This document shows, piece by piece, positions 53,076-63,557 of a stretch of 64,000 bases of DNA. This DNA is from Arthrobacter sp. U41. Lineage in GTDB: Bacteria > Actinomycetota > Actinomycetes > Actinomycetales > Micrococcaceae. The stretch's first letter is position 1, and each line of letters starts with the position of its first letter. The position numbers were made by a program, and so were the translations under genes. The notes below the pieces were generated by a model, which saw only the letters and a program-made list of their open reading frames with translations, was not told where the DNA came from and did not search any database. The stretch lies in contig NZ_VEGI01000001.1 of assembly GCF_007679325.1 (NCBI RefSeq), positions 744,001-808,000 of the forward strand, read 5' to 3'.

Positions 53076-54101
53076 TTACGACGCCGGCACCCGGGTGACC
53101 TTCTGCCGGCGTCGGAAGCGCCCGATCAGGTCCGGGGAGGCAAGATAGAGCGCCAGCACGGCCAGGCTCCCGGCGGCGCACAGCACCACAACGGGCAGCG
53201 GGGCCGTGGCGGCAATGAAGCCAAGGACAATCACGGCGGCGGTGCAGGCGGACACCGTGGCGGCCGCCTGCAGGTGTGAGAAGCCGACATCGGTCAGGCG
53301 CTGGTAGATGTGCTCCCGGTGGGATGCGTACCAGCGTTCGCCGGACTTGATCCGGCGCAGCAGGGTGTAGCCGGTGTCCGCCAGGTAGACCAGGAGCGGG
53401 GTCAGGAGGTACTCGACGTAGACGCCGCTCAGGAACCCGGCCACCGCCAGGGCAGCAGCCGAGGCGCCGAGGAGGTAGCTGCCGACGTCGCCGAGGAACA
53501 CGGAGCCCCGGGAGAGGTTCCAGGGCAGGAACCCCAGGAAGGCCATGGCCAGCACGGCGCCGCCGGCGGTGAGCCACGGCTGCCCGGCCAGTACACCGGC
53601 AGCCGCATAGGCGCCGCCGGTCAGGATTCCGTGGAAACTGGAAATCCCGTTGATGCCGTCCATGAAGTTGGCAATATTGATGTAGGCCGCGATGGCCACG
53701 GCGGCCAGGGGCAGCCACCAGAAGGACTGACCGGTGAGGACCAGCAGCGCCGCCGACCCTGCCGTACCGATTCCCAGCTGCGCGGCGGCGCGGCCGCGGA
53801 TGGAGAGGCCGCGGAGGTCTTCGATCCATCCCACGGCCGCACTGGCGCCGATCACCGCAAAAACCACGAGGAATACTGACCGGTCCACCGTCACCGCCCC
53901 CAGCAGGATGGCGGCAGCGTATCCGATGGCAGTGGCCAGGGAGACGGCCACGCCCATGCCGCGGATGGTGGTCCGGCTGTGGGAGGACCTGGCCGACGGA
54001 ACGTCGACGACGCCCATCCTGACCAGCCACGGCTTGACCGCGAACGGCAGCAGGATGCTCGCAAGCAGGGTGATGCCGGCAACGAGGATCAAGGGCATCA
54101 C
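53076..54101 (-). CDS. WecA/MraY-family undecaprenyl-phosphate sugar-1-phosphate transferase
   Basis: 341 residues with about 11 helices. Family motifs are VDVPSARSSHSRTTIRGMGV, VGWIEDLRGLSIRGRAAAQL, NIANFMDGINGISS (DD-like Mg site with catalytic Asp) and FLGDVGSYLLG. It attaches a sugar-1-phosphate, commonly GlcNAc-1-P, to undecaprenyl phosphate at the cytosolic membrane face. The ATG overlaps the stop of the CapD-type gene as ATGA. A wecA homologue in this position, before atpI, is ancestral in actinobacteria. Confidence 0.88.
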   Translation of the reverse strand: MMPLILVAGITLLASILLPFAVKPWLVRMGVVDVPSARSSHSRTTIRGMGVAVSLATAIGYAAAILLGAVTVDRSVFLVVFAVIGASAAVGWIEDLRGLSIRGRAAAQLGIGTAGSAALLVLTGQSFWWLPLAAVAIAAYINIANFMDGINGISSFHGILTGGAYAAAGVLAGQPWLTAGGAVLAMAFLGFLPWNLSRGSVFLGDVGSYLLGASAAALAVAGFLSGVYVEYLLTPLLVYLADTGYTLLRRIKSGERWYASHREHIYQRLTDVGFSHLQAAATVSACTAAVIVLGFIAATAPLPVVVLCAAGSLAVLALYLASPDLIGRFRRRQKVTRVPAS

Positions 54102-56026
54102 GATGCCGCCGCCCTGATGCTCTCGCCCGGTTCATCCGCCTCGTCGTCGGGGATGGACTCGATGTCCAGGCCCTGCTCGGCCTCGCAGCGGGCCAGCCAG
54201 ACATTGAGGTCCAGCCCGGCGGGGTCCTGCTCGTGGGCCCGGGTGTGCGAAATCTTCGGATGGAGCGGGCGTTCGTCCAGCTCGCCGGTACCCACGAGTT
54301 CCTCGTGGAGCTTCTCGCCGGGCCGAAGCCCGGTGTAGATGATGTCCACTTTCTTGCCGGACATCGCGATCATGCGCTGGGCGACGTCCAGGATCTTGAC
54401 CGGCTCCCCCATGTCCAGGATCATGACTTCGCCGCCCCGGCCGATCGCGCCGGCCTGGATGACCAGCTGGCAGGCCTCCGGGATGGTCATGAAGAAACGG
54501 GTGACTTCAGGGTCCGTCACCGTCACCGGACCGCCCACGCGGATCTGTTCCGTGAACAGCGGCAGCATGGAGCCGCGGCTTCCCATCACGTTGCCAAACC
54601 TGACGGAGACGAATTTACGGCCCGTCTGGCCTGCCATCCAGGCAGCGAGCTTCTCGGCAACGCGTTTGGAATGGCCCAGCGCCGTCGTCGGGTTGGCCGC
54701 CTTGTCCGTGGAGATATTCACGAAGTGGGAAACGCCGCTGCGCTCGGCCGCGCGCAGCACGTTGAGGGTGCCCAGGACGTTCGTCTTCCAGGCCTCCACC
54801 GGATACTGCTGCAGCAACGGAGCGTGTTTGAGGGCGGCGGCATGGAACACCACCTCCGGGCGGCGGTCCTGGAAGATCTCCTGCAGGGCGGCGCCGTCAC
54901 GGATGCTGGCCAGCACCGTGTCGCGGCCGGCGAGGAGTCCCCGACCGGTGATGGAGATCTGGGTATGCTGCAGCCCCGTCTCGTCGTGGTCGAGCATGAT
55001 GAGTTCCGCCGGAGAGAACTGGACGATCTGGCGGCACAGCTCAGAGCCGATGGAGCCGCCGGCGCCGGTGACCAGGACGCGCTTGCCCTTGATGTAGCCC
55101 GCGATCTCGTCGACCTTGATATCCACCGGGCGGCGGCCGATCAGGTCCTCGACCGCCACATCGCGGAAATCGGAGAAACCTTCGGGCGCGCCGCGGCCCA
55201 GCATGTCCCGGAGCGGAGGCAGGACCAGCACCCGGACGTTCAGCCCGGCAACGGCGTCGGAGATCCGGCGGACAACGGCAGCCTCGACGTTGGCGAAGGC
55301 CAGCACCAGCACGGTGGCGCGGGTGCGCCGGATGAGGGCCGGCAGGTCGTCGCCGCGGCCCAGGACCTGGACGCCGGAGAGCCGCAGGTGCTTCTTGCCG
55401 GGATCGTCGTCGATCAGGCCCACCGGGAAATACGGTGAATCAGAGTCCTGCAGCATGCGTGTCAGGAGGGAGTTGCCCAGGAAGCCCGCACCGTAGATCA
55501 GGGTGTTCTGGGCGCCCTCGCCGGGGCGGTTCTTGCCCTCGACATACAGCCGCTTGGCGTAGCGGGCGGCTCCCATAAAGAGGCAGGCGAAAGGGAACGC
55601 GATGAGCCCGACGCTGCGGCCGATGCCGATGGCCTCGTAAAGCACCAACAGGCTCAAGGTGATGGAGGCGGCCACAATCACGGTGACGAAGACGAGGGCC
55701 TTGGCCTCCTGGAAGCTGCCAAAGGGATACCTGCCGCGGTACAACGCCAGCGCGTAGCCGGCCGCGGCCTGCACAACAATGGCAATGGCCATAATGATCA
55801 TGGCGCTGACAAGCTGGTCTTCCCTGATGCCCATTTCGTAGCGCAGCAGCAGGGCAAGGATGATTGCCACAACCCACGACATCGAGTCGAGGAACAGCTG
55901 GATCCAGATCCAGAGCGGAGGCTTCTTCTCGTCCGGTGCCGCGGCGGGTTCGCGCGCTTCAGATTTTGTAGTCAACAGAGATTGCAACCGACTTCCACTA
56001 CCACGGCGGCCATGCGCCTGTTTCAA
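54098..56026 (-). CDS. CapD/PglF-type membrane nucleotide-sugar dehydratase/epimerase
   Basis: 642 residues. Four N-terminal helices (about 40-160) are followed by a Rossmann-like domain (TLIYGAGFLGNSLL) and then the catalytic extended-SDR domain: RVLVTGAGGSIGSELCRQI near residue 315 and VNISTDKAANPTTALGHSKRV near 440, where Thr-Asp-Lys replaces the usual Tyr-x3-Lys. This matches UDP-GlcNAc 4,6-dehydratases such as WbpM and PglF. The TTG start is tentative; a TTG 39 bases downstream with GGAAG before it is an alternative. It is coupled to wecA. Confidence 0.85.
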   Translation of the reverse strand: MKQAHGRRGSGSRLQSLLTTKSEAREPAAAPDEKKPPLWIWIQLFLDSMSWVVAIILALLLRYEMGIREDQLVSAMIIMAIAIVVQAAAGYALALYRGRYPFGSFQEAKALVFVTVIVAASITLSLLVLYEAIGIGRSVGLIAFPFACLFMGAARYAKRLYVEGKNRPGEGAQNTLIYGAGFLGNSLLTRMLQDSDSPYFPVGLIDDDPGKKHLRLSGVQVLGRGDDLPALIRRTRATVLVLAFANVEAAVVRRISDAVAGLNVRVLVLPPLRDMLGRGAPEGFSDFRDVAVEDLIGRRPVDIKVDEIAGYIKGKRVLVTGAGGSIGSELCRQIVQFSPAELIMLDHDETGLQHTQISITGRGLLAGRDTVLASIRDGAALQEIFQDRRPEVVFHAAALKHAPLLQQYPVEAWKTNVLGTLNVLRAAERSGVSHFVNISTDKAANPTTALGHSKRVAEKLAAWMAGQTGRKFVSVRFGNVMGSRGSMLPLFTEQIRVGGPVTVTDPEVTRFFMTIPEACQLVIQAGAIGRGGEVMILDMGEPVKILDVAQRMIAMSGKKVDIIYTGLRPGEKLHEELVGTGELDERPLHPKISHTRAHEQDPAGLDLNVWLARCEAEQGLDIESIPDDEADEPGESIRAAAS

Positions 56027-56070
56027 AATTTACCCGCCGTGCAACTGTCGGACGGCACCCGGGTCTCAGA

Positions 56071-56088
56071 CGATACTAATAGGTATCG
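56071..56088. promoter_or_regulatory. Operator-like palindrome upstream of the CapD-type gene
   Basis: CGATAC (56071-56076) and GTATCG (56083-56088) flank TAATAG, a perfect 6-6-6 palindrome in an AT-rich island within a GC-rich 123-base gap. It lies about 45 bases before the CapD-type start on the minus strand. The regulator is unknown. Confidence 0.45.
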
Positions 56089-56149
56089 CGCCGGCAGCCC
56101 GGGTCCGCGTCGTGCGCGAGGGGGTGGTTTGCCCGGACCGGTGCCGGGG

Positions 56150-57106
56150 TCAGCCCTGGTCCCCGGCCGCCACCGGGGGCACCGGGGGCATGGGCTGCCA
56201 GTTGGAATCGGCGAGGATGCCGCGCGATTCGCGCCAGCCCTGCCACAGGGCGCCGGTCCCCTTCAGGCGGCGTTCAACCAGCACCAGGCGCACGATTTCC
56301 TTCAAATACGTCAGGGCCGTACCGGCCCCGAATCCGAACCGGTTGTACTTGCCGTGGACGCGCAGGTACTGCGCCACATGGCCGCGGTTCCGCATCACGT
56401 AGCGGCGGCTCAGGTCAGAGGAATCGTTGAGGTGGCGCACGCCCAGATCCACCTGGCGCTGGGCCCGGACCTTCTTGATGACAAAGGCGTTGACATAGAC
56501 CACCGGGGTCTGCTGCGCCGCCAGCCAGCCGTAGATCAGGTCGTCCCAGGTGATAAAGAACCGCGGGTCCGGCAGCCCGATGGTGCGGGCCAGGGACGCC
56601 TTGATCAGCATGCCTTCGAAGTTGCCGACGTTGGTGCGGAAGACGTCGGATTTGCGGAAGACGTCGCCGGTGACGGGCAGGAACACGCCGAGGGACTCGA
56701 CAAAGTGGTGCTGCCAGAAGAACGGCTTGCCGGCGGCGTCGTAGCGGCGGCCGATCATGCACGAGTAGTCCGGCGTGAACTTATCGAGCGCCTCGACCGC
56801 CCCGGGGAGCACCTCGACGTCGTCGTCCATCAGCCACAGCCACTCGGCGCCGGCGCCGAGCGCAATCTCCACGCCGCGGGAGAAACCGCCGGAGCCGCCC
56901 ACATTCGCGGACAGGCGTTCGTAGTGGATCGGCACCCCGCCGGCGGCGACGGCGCGGGCCACCACGTCAGCGGTGTGGTCGTCGCTGGCATTGTCCACCA
57001 CCACGATCCGGTCCGGACGCGTGGCCAGGCGGCTGAAGGACTCAAGCAGGTTCTGCAGGAAGTCGGCACGGTTGTAGGTGACGACGACGGCAAACAGGTT
57101 TTTCAT
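56150..57106 (-). CDS. GT2-family glycosyltransferase
   Basis: 318 residues with a GT-A fold. The nucleotide-binding start is FAVVVTYNRADFLQNLLES, the Asp motif is WLWLMDDDVEVLPGAVEAL (DDD), and VGNFEGMLIKASLARTIGLP and FFITWDDLIYGWLA follow. The family includes rhamnosyl- and galactofuranosyl-type transferases, so the sugar is unknown. It follows the second GT2 gene by 7 bases and ends 124 bases before the CapD-type gene. Confidence 0.86.
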   Translation of the reverse strand: MKNLFAVVVTYNRADFLQNLLESFSRLATRPDRIVVVDNASDDHTADVVARAVAAGGVPIHYERLSANVGGSGGFSRGVEIALGAGAEWLWLMDDDVEVLPGAVEALDKFTPDYSCMIGRRYDAAGKPFFWQHHFVESLGVFLPVTGDVFRKSDVFRTNVGNFEGMLIKASLARTIGLPDPRFFITWDDLIYGWLAAQQTPVVYVNAFVIKKVRAQRQVDLGVRHLNDSSDLSRRYVMRNRGHVAQYLRVHGKYNRFGFGAGTALTYLKEIVRLVLVERRLKGTGALWQGWRESRGILADSNWQPMPPVPPVAAGDQG

Positions 57107-57113
57107 GTCCGGC

Positions 57114-58022
57114 CTAGCTGTTGGTGGACATGAGCTGGGCCGGTGAGCCGAAGCCCTTTCCGCGGAACCCGGTGGAATAGGCCCGGAACCAGTGCGCCAG
57201 GCCCTTGAGATCGCGGGTCTTCAGGAAGTAGAACGGGAAGCCGACAATGTCCGCCCCGAACCAGCGCAGGTTGCGGTACTTCCGGGTGAGATAGCCGCGG
57301 TTGCGGAAGTAGCAGTACCGCTTGAACTCCCCCTCGGGGATGACCGGGGTGATAAAGCCGCCGAAGACCGGCTTCATCTCGGTCCACGTGGCGGGGTGCT
57401 GCACGGCGACGGTGGCCAGCGTGCCGTACTTGAGGCCGGCCTTCTTGACGCGCGAGAGGAAATCGACTTCATCGCCGCGGATGAAGAACTTCACGTCGGG
57501 GATGCCGATCTTGTAGAAGACCTCGGTGCGGATCAGGGCGCCGTTGAAGAAGTGCACCATGTCCGGGAGGTAGCCCATGGGCGCCAAGCGGGTGCGGTCG
57601 TTGGTCAACAGCCCGTTGATCCGGAAGTTGAAGGAGAGCCTGTTGGGGTCGGCCGTGGCGGCGACAAGCGGACTCACGATGTCGAGCTGGTGCTCCTCGG
57701 CGGCCGTCAGCAGTTCGGCGAGGCAGCTTTCATCCTCGGGGTGGCCGTCGTCGTCCATCATCCAGATCCACTCCGCGCCGCTGGCCATGGCCGCCAGGAT
57801 CGCGTAGGCGAATCCCCCGGCTCCGCCGAGGTTCGCCTCGGAGCGCAGGTAGTTGATGTTGTCCCCGCCGGCGCTGACAACGTCCGTGGCCGGGATGGTG
57901 CCCGAGTCCACGAGCGCGATCGAGTGGATGGGGGCCGTCTGTTCGGCCAGCCCCTTGAGGAGGAGGGCCAATTCCTCATGGCGGTCAAAAGTTACGGCCG
58001 CGACGGCGACTTTGGGCTGCAT
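57114..58022 (-). CDS. GT2-family glycosyltransferase
   Basis: 302 residues. The start is MQPKVAVAAVTFDRHEELAL, the Asp motif WIWMMDDDGHPEDESCLAEL, then VHFFNGALIRTEVFYKIGIP and FFIRGDEVDFLSRVKKAGLK. It resembles the neighbouring GT2 protein in length and motif order, which points to an old duplication. It starts one base after the tsaC stop, so the transcript continues from the tsaC-prmC unit. Confidence 0.87.
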   Translation of the reverse strand: MQPKVAVAAVTFDRHEELALLLKGLAEQTAPIHSIALVDSGTIPATDVVSAGGDNINYLRSEANLGGAGGFAYAILAAMASGAEWIWMMDDDGHPEDESCLAELLTAAEEHQLDIVSPLVAATADPNRLSFNFRINGLLTNDRTRLAPMGYLPDMVHFFNGALIRTEVFYKIGIPDVKFFIRGDEVDFLSRVKKAGLKYGTLATVAVQHPATWTEMKPVFGGFITPVIPEGEFKRYCYFRNRGYLTRKYRNLRWFGADIVGFPFYFLKTRDLKGLAHWFRAYSTGFRGKGFGSPAQLMSTNS

Positions 58023-58023
58023 G

Positions 58024-58779
58024 TCAGTTCCTCGGGGAATCGTCGACGGCGGGTGTTTCGGCGGTCTCGGAGCTTTCGGCGGTCCCTGGGGTTTCGGGCG
58101 GTTCGACGGCGGACGGTTCCTCGCCCACGCCCAACACGCCCGGGACAACTTCGCGGAGCCGCTCCAGGCTGATGGCGCCCTGGCGGACCACGCGCAGCGG
58201 AACGGCGGTGGCATCAACGATGGTGGACGGCAGGGCCTCGGCACCCTCGGCCGGGCGGGGGCCGCCTTCGAGGTAGACCTCCACCGACTCGGCAAGCTGG
58301 GCTTCGGCGTCGGCCGCGGTCTGCGCCGCCGCCTGGCCCGTGCGGTTCGCCGAGGAGACGGCCAGCGGCCCGGTGAGCGTGAGCAGGTCCTGGGCGACGT
58401 CGTCGGCCGGGATCCGCAGGGCCACGGTGCCCTTGGTTTCGCCGAGATCCCAGTCAAGGGAGGGCTGGGCGTGCAGGATCAGCGTCAGTCCCCCGGGCCA
58501 GAAGGCCTCGGCCAGGCGGCGCGCCTCGGCCGGGACATCCGTGGCGAGGCCGTCGAGCGCGTTGAGCCTGGGGATGAGGACGGGCGGCGGCATCTTGCGG
58601 CTGCGGCCCTTCGACGCCAGCAGCAGCGTCACGGCGAGGGGAGAAAACGCGTCGGCGGCGATCCCGTACACGGTGTCGGTCGGGACGACCACGCACTTGT
58701 GCTCCCGGATCGCCCGCTGGGCATGTTCAAGTCCGGCAGCGCGTTGCTCGGCTGCCGTGCAATCGTAGCTAGTGGTCAC
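58024..58779 (-). CDS. tsaC: L-threonylcarbamoyladenylate synthase (Sua5/YrdC/TsaC family)
   Basis: 251 residues. The YrdC domain (about 1-195) has VVVPTDTVYGIAADAF, LLASKGRSRKMPPPVLI and GPLAVSSANRTG, the nucleotide and threonine sites. It makes threonylcarbamoyl-AMP for the t6A37 modification of tRNAs reading ANN codons. The C-terminal 50 residues are Pro/Glu/Ser-rich and lack the Sua5 domain. The GTG start (MTTSYDCTAAEQ) has no clear ribosome-binding site. Confidence 0.92.
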   Translation of the reverse strand: MTTSYDCTAAEQRAAGLEHAQRAIREHKCVVVPTDTVYGIAADAFSPLAVTLLLASKGRSRKMPPPVLIPRLNALDGLATDVPAEARRLAEAFWPGGLTLILHAQPSLDWDLGETKGTVALRIPADDVAQDLLTLTGPLAVSSANRTGQAAAQTAADAEAQLAESVEVYLEGGPRPAEGAEALPSTIVDATAVPLRVVRQGAISLERLREVVPGVLGVGEEPSAVEPPETPGTAESSETAETPAVDDSPRN

Positions 58780-58821
58780 TGGCCCATTCTTTCATCACTT
58801 CGTCGGTTGCCCGGCCCACGC

Positions 58822-59706
58822 TCAGGCAGCCGGCCCGGCCAGGACGGCACTGGTGGCCCGGTCCTTGCCGTTGAGGTCGCGGTGCGTGGTCACTGCGTCC
58901 CACAGCCCGGAACGCTCCAGCATGGCGGCGATCCATCCGGCCTGGACTTCGGCGTGTTCCATCACGAAGTACCCTCCGGGGACCAGCAGCCGGGCCGCGG
59001 AAGCGGCGGCCGCCGTCGGAAGTTCCATGCCGTCCGCTCCCCCGCCGTACAGCGCCTCGGGCGGATCGTGCAGCGCCACCTCGGGTTCGTTGGGGATGGC
59101 TTCCGCGGGGATGTACGGAGGATTGGAGACGACGACGTCGAACGTCCCGTTGTGCGCTGGCAAGGCATCGCGCAGGTCGCCGCGGATGAGGTGGACGCCG
59201 AGCGGCAGCAGGTTCCTGGCGGCCCAGGCGTGCGCAAACTCGCTGAACTCGACGGCGTGGACCTCCGCGCCGGGGACCTCGTGCGCGATCGACCCCGCGA
59301 TGGCCCCGGACCCGGTGCCAAGATCCACCACCTTGGGATGCGCCATGCCCTGGAGCCGGCCAGTTTCTTTGAGCCGGTCAATGACCAGCTGCACCACGGA
59401 TTCCGTTTCCGGCCGGGGAATGAAGACCCCCGGTCCGACGGCCAGTTCCAGGTAGCGGAAATGCGCGACGCCGGTGATGTGCTGCAGCGGTATGCGCCGG
59501 GCCCGTTCGGCGATGAGTTCCTGGTACCCCTCCGGGGCCGGCGTGTCGCCCAGCATCAGGGCGCGCATCCGGCCGAGCCCGACGCCGAGGAGGTGCTCGG
59601 CCAGGAGTTCGGCGTCGATCCGGGGACTCGGGACTCCGGCGTCGGCGAGGGTGGAGGTGGCCTCGCGAATCGCGTCGGCGAGGCTGGGCCGGGTACCTTC
59701 TGTCAT
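58822..59706 (-). CDS. prmC: Release-factor glutamine methyltransferase PrmC (HemK)
   Basis: 294 residues. The N-terminal helical bundle is followed by a SAM-dependent Rossmann domain: VVDLGTGSGAIAGSIAHEVP and the catalytic VVSNPPYIPAEAIP. It methylates the Gln of the GGQ motif in release factors. ATG 59706 is preferred to the GTG three bases upstream. prfA, encoding its substrate, ends 16 bases upstream. Confidence 0.94.
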   Translation of the reverse strand: MTEGTRPSLADAIREATSTLADAGVPSPRIDAELLAEHLLGVGLGRMRALMLGDTPAPEGYQELIAERARRIPLQHITGVAHFRYLELAVGPGVFIPRPETESVVQLVIDRLKETGRLQGMAHPKVVDLGTGSGAIAGSIAHEVPGAEVHAVEFSEFAHAWAARNLLPLGVHLIRGDLRDALPAHNGTFDVVVSNPPYIPAEAIPNEPEVALHDPPEALYGGGADGMELPTAAAASAARLLVPGGYFVMEHAEVQAGWIAAMLERSGLWDAVTTHRDLNGKDRATSAVLAGPAA

Positions 59707-59722
59707 CACGACGGCGGCCGGA

Positions 59723-60796
59723 CTAGTCGCCGATGGCGTCGAGCCGGGCCTGTTCGTCCAACTCGATGGCCGACTGGATGACCGGCTCCAGGTCGCCGTT
59801 CATGACCTGGTCCAGGTTGTAGGCCTTGTAGCCGGTGCGGTGGTCCGCGATCCGGTTTTCCGGGTAGTTGTAGGTCCGGATGCGCTCCGAGCGGTCCATG
59901 GTGCGGATCTGCGACTTGCGCTGGGCCGAGTTCTCGGCGTCGATCTGTTCCTGCTGGTGTGCCAGGATGCGGGCGCGGAGGACGCGCATGCCGGCCTCGC
60001 GGTTCTGCAGCTGCGACTTCTCGTTCTGCATGGCGACCACGATGCCGGTGGGAAGGTGGGTGATCCGGACGGCGGAGTCGGTGGTGTTCACGGACTGGCC
60101 GCCGGGGCCGGAGGAACGGTACACGTCGATCTTCAGGTCGTTCTGGTTGATCTCGAGTTCTTCGGGCTCGTCCACTTCCGGGAGCACCAGCACGCCGGCG
60201 GCCGAGGTGTGGATACGGCCCTGGGATTCGGTCACGGGCACGCGCTGCACCCGGTGCACGCCGCCTTCGAACTTGAGCCGGGCGTAGACCCCCTCGGCAG
60301 GATCGTTCGAGGTGCCCTTGATGGCCACCTGGACATCCTTGTAACCGCCGAGGTCCGATTCGTTGGCTGAGATCATCTCGGTCTTCCAGCCGCGGGATTC
60401 CGCGTACCGGGTGTACATGCGCAGGAGGTCGGCCGCGAACAGGGCAGCCTCGTCGCCGCCTTCGCCGCCCTTGACTTCAAGGATCACGTTGCGGGCGTCG
60501 TCCGGGTCGCGCGGAATCAGGAGCCGGCGCAGCTTCGCCGCAGCAGTATCCAGCGCAGCCTCAAGCTCGGGCACCTCCGCAGCGAACTCAGGGTCCTCGG
60601 CCGCCATTTCCTTGGCAGCAGCCAGGTCATCCTGGAGCCCGTGCCAGGCATGGTAGGCCTCAACGATGCCATTAAGCTGAGCCGAGCGCCGCCCCAACTT
60701 CCGGGCAAGCTTCTGGTCAGCGTAGACAGCAGGATCCCCAAGCTGAGCCTGGATAGCATCATGCTCATCCAACAGGCCCTGTACGGACTCAAACAT
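59723..60796 (-). CDS. prfA: Peptide chain release factor 1
   Basis: 357 residues, normal for RF1. The peptidyl-transferase motif is [20 protein letters not shown], with Gln as the PrmC target, and [20 protein letters not shown] and [14 protein letters not shown] follow. It recognises UAA and UAG. An AAGG ribosome-binding site precedes ATG 60796; a TTG two codons upstream is unnecessary. The upstream gap to rho contains a large nested inverted repeat rather than rpmE. Confidence 0.96.
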   Translation of the reverse strand: MFESVQGLLDEHDAIQAQLGDPAVYADQKLARKLGRRSAQLNGIVEAYHAWHGLQDDLAAAKEMAAEDPEFAAEVPELEAALDTAAAKLRRLLIPRDPDDARNVILEVKGGEGGDEAALFAADLLRMYTRYAESRGWKTEMISANESDLGGYKDVQVAIKGTSNDPAEGVYARLKFEGGVHRVQRVPVTESQGRIHTSAAGVLVLPEVDEPEELEINQNDLKIDVYRSSGPGGQSVNTTDSAVRITHLPTGIVVAMQNEKSQLQNREAGMRVLRARILAHQQEQIDAENSAQRKSQIRTMDRSERIRTYNYPENRIADHRTGYKAYNLDQVMNGDLEPVIQSAIELDEQARLDAIGD

Positions 60797-60873
60797 TTTC
60801 AAAACCTTTCGTTCTGCACCCAGTTTAAATCAAGCGCAGGAATCGGCGCGCCGCGGTGGGCGAGCCCCGTAAC

Positions 60874-60989
60874 TGCCGCGCGGATGTTCCGCCCCGGGAG
60901 TGGCATGGGGCCTGTCGGAGCGTTGCTGCTGACGTACGCAGTACGTCAGCAGCAACGCGAAGGGGCGGGGGCGGAACATCCGCGCGGCA
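60874..60989. repeat. Nested perfect inverted repeat between rho and prfA
   Basis: The outer arms, 22 bases each, are identical inverted (60874-60895 beginning TGCCGCGCGGATG; 60968-60989). Inside, an 18-base perfect stem GCGTTGCTGCTGACGTAC pairs at 60920-60937/60941-60958 around GCA. A further GCGGTGG/CCACCGC pairs just outside. The element fills most of the 233-base gap between rho and prfA on the minus strand. Confidence 0.93.
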
Positions 60990-61029
60990 TCCACCGCACG
61001 AACGAACCGGCGCCCGCCCCTTGACTCAG

Positions 61030-63228
<2,199 letters not shown>

Positions 63229-63557
63229 GAAGGATCCTTCCCCCTCGACGGCGTCCAGGCTAGGAGCTGGGCGCGATGATTTTGATCCGGGCTGCAGTTC
63301 AGATCTGCAGCCGCGATTTCGGCCTTGCCGGATGGATATTGGCCGACACGGCCGGATACTGCGTTCACCTGGCGCGTCCCGGAACAAAAGGAACGGCGGG
63401 CTGACGTATCAGGGGAGCAGAGATACTTTTCTGCGGATTCCTGCGTCAGACCAAAAGCAGGTGGCACCAGAAAATATTGCGCAGTGAAAGATGAGAGAGG
63501 CAACTAGGCCAACATCGCGGTCTTATGAACGGCATTTTACACATACCGCCTGCGTGA
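63229..63557 (-). promoter_or_regulatory. Upstream region and leader of rho
   Basis: 329 bases without a supported gene. On the minus strand, CTGACG and TATCTC with an 18-base spacer lie near 63455-63425 and could start a leader of about 190 bases. The leader is rich in pyrimidine stretches (CCCTGATACGTCAGCCCG, CCTTTTGTTCCGG), which would suit autoregulation by Rho, as is known for other bacteria. A 60-codon plus-strand frame here has no similarity and is not called. Confidence 0.45.

Noticed and set aside
60797-61029. Remnant of rpmE
   Set aside because: No frame in the gap resembles L31 (no CxxC pairs or conserved HPK-type start).
63229-63387. Longer N-terminus for Rho
   Set aside because: The frame is open, but the extra residues are not conserved, and a strong ribosome-binding site lies before the GTG at 63228.
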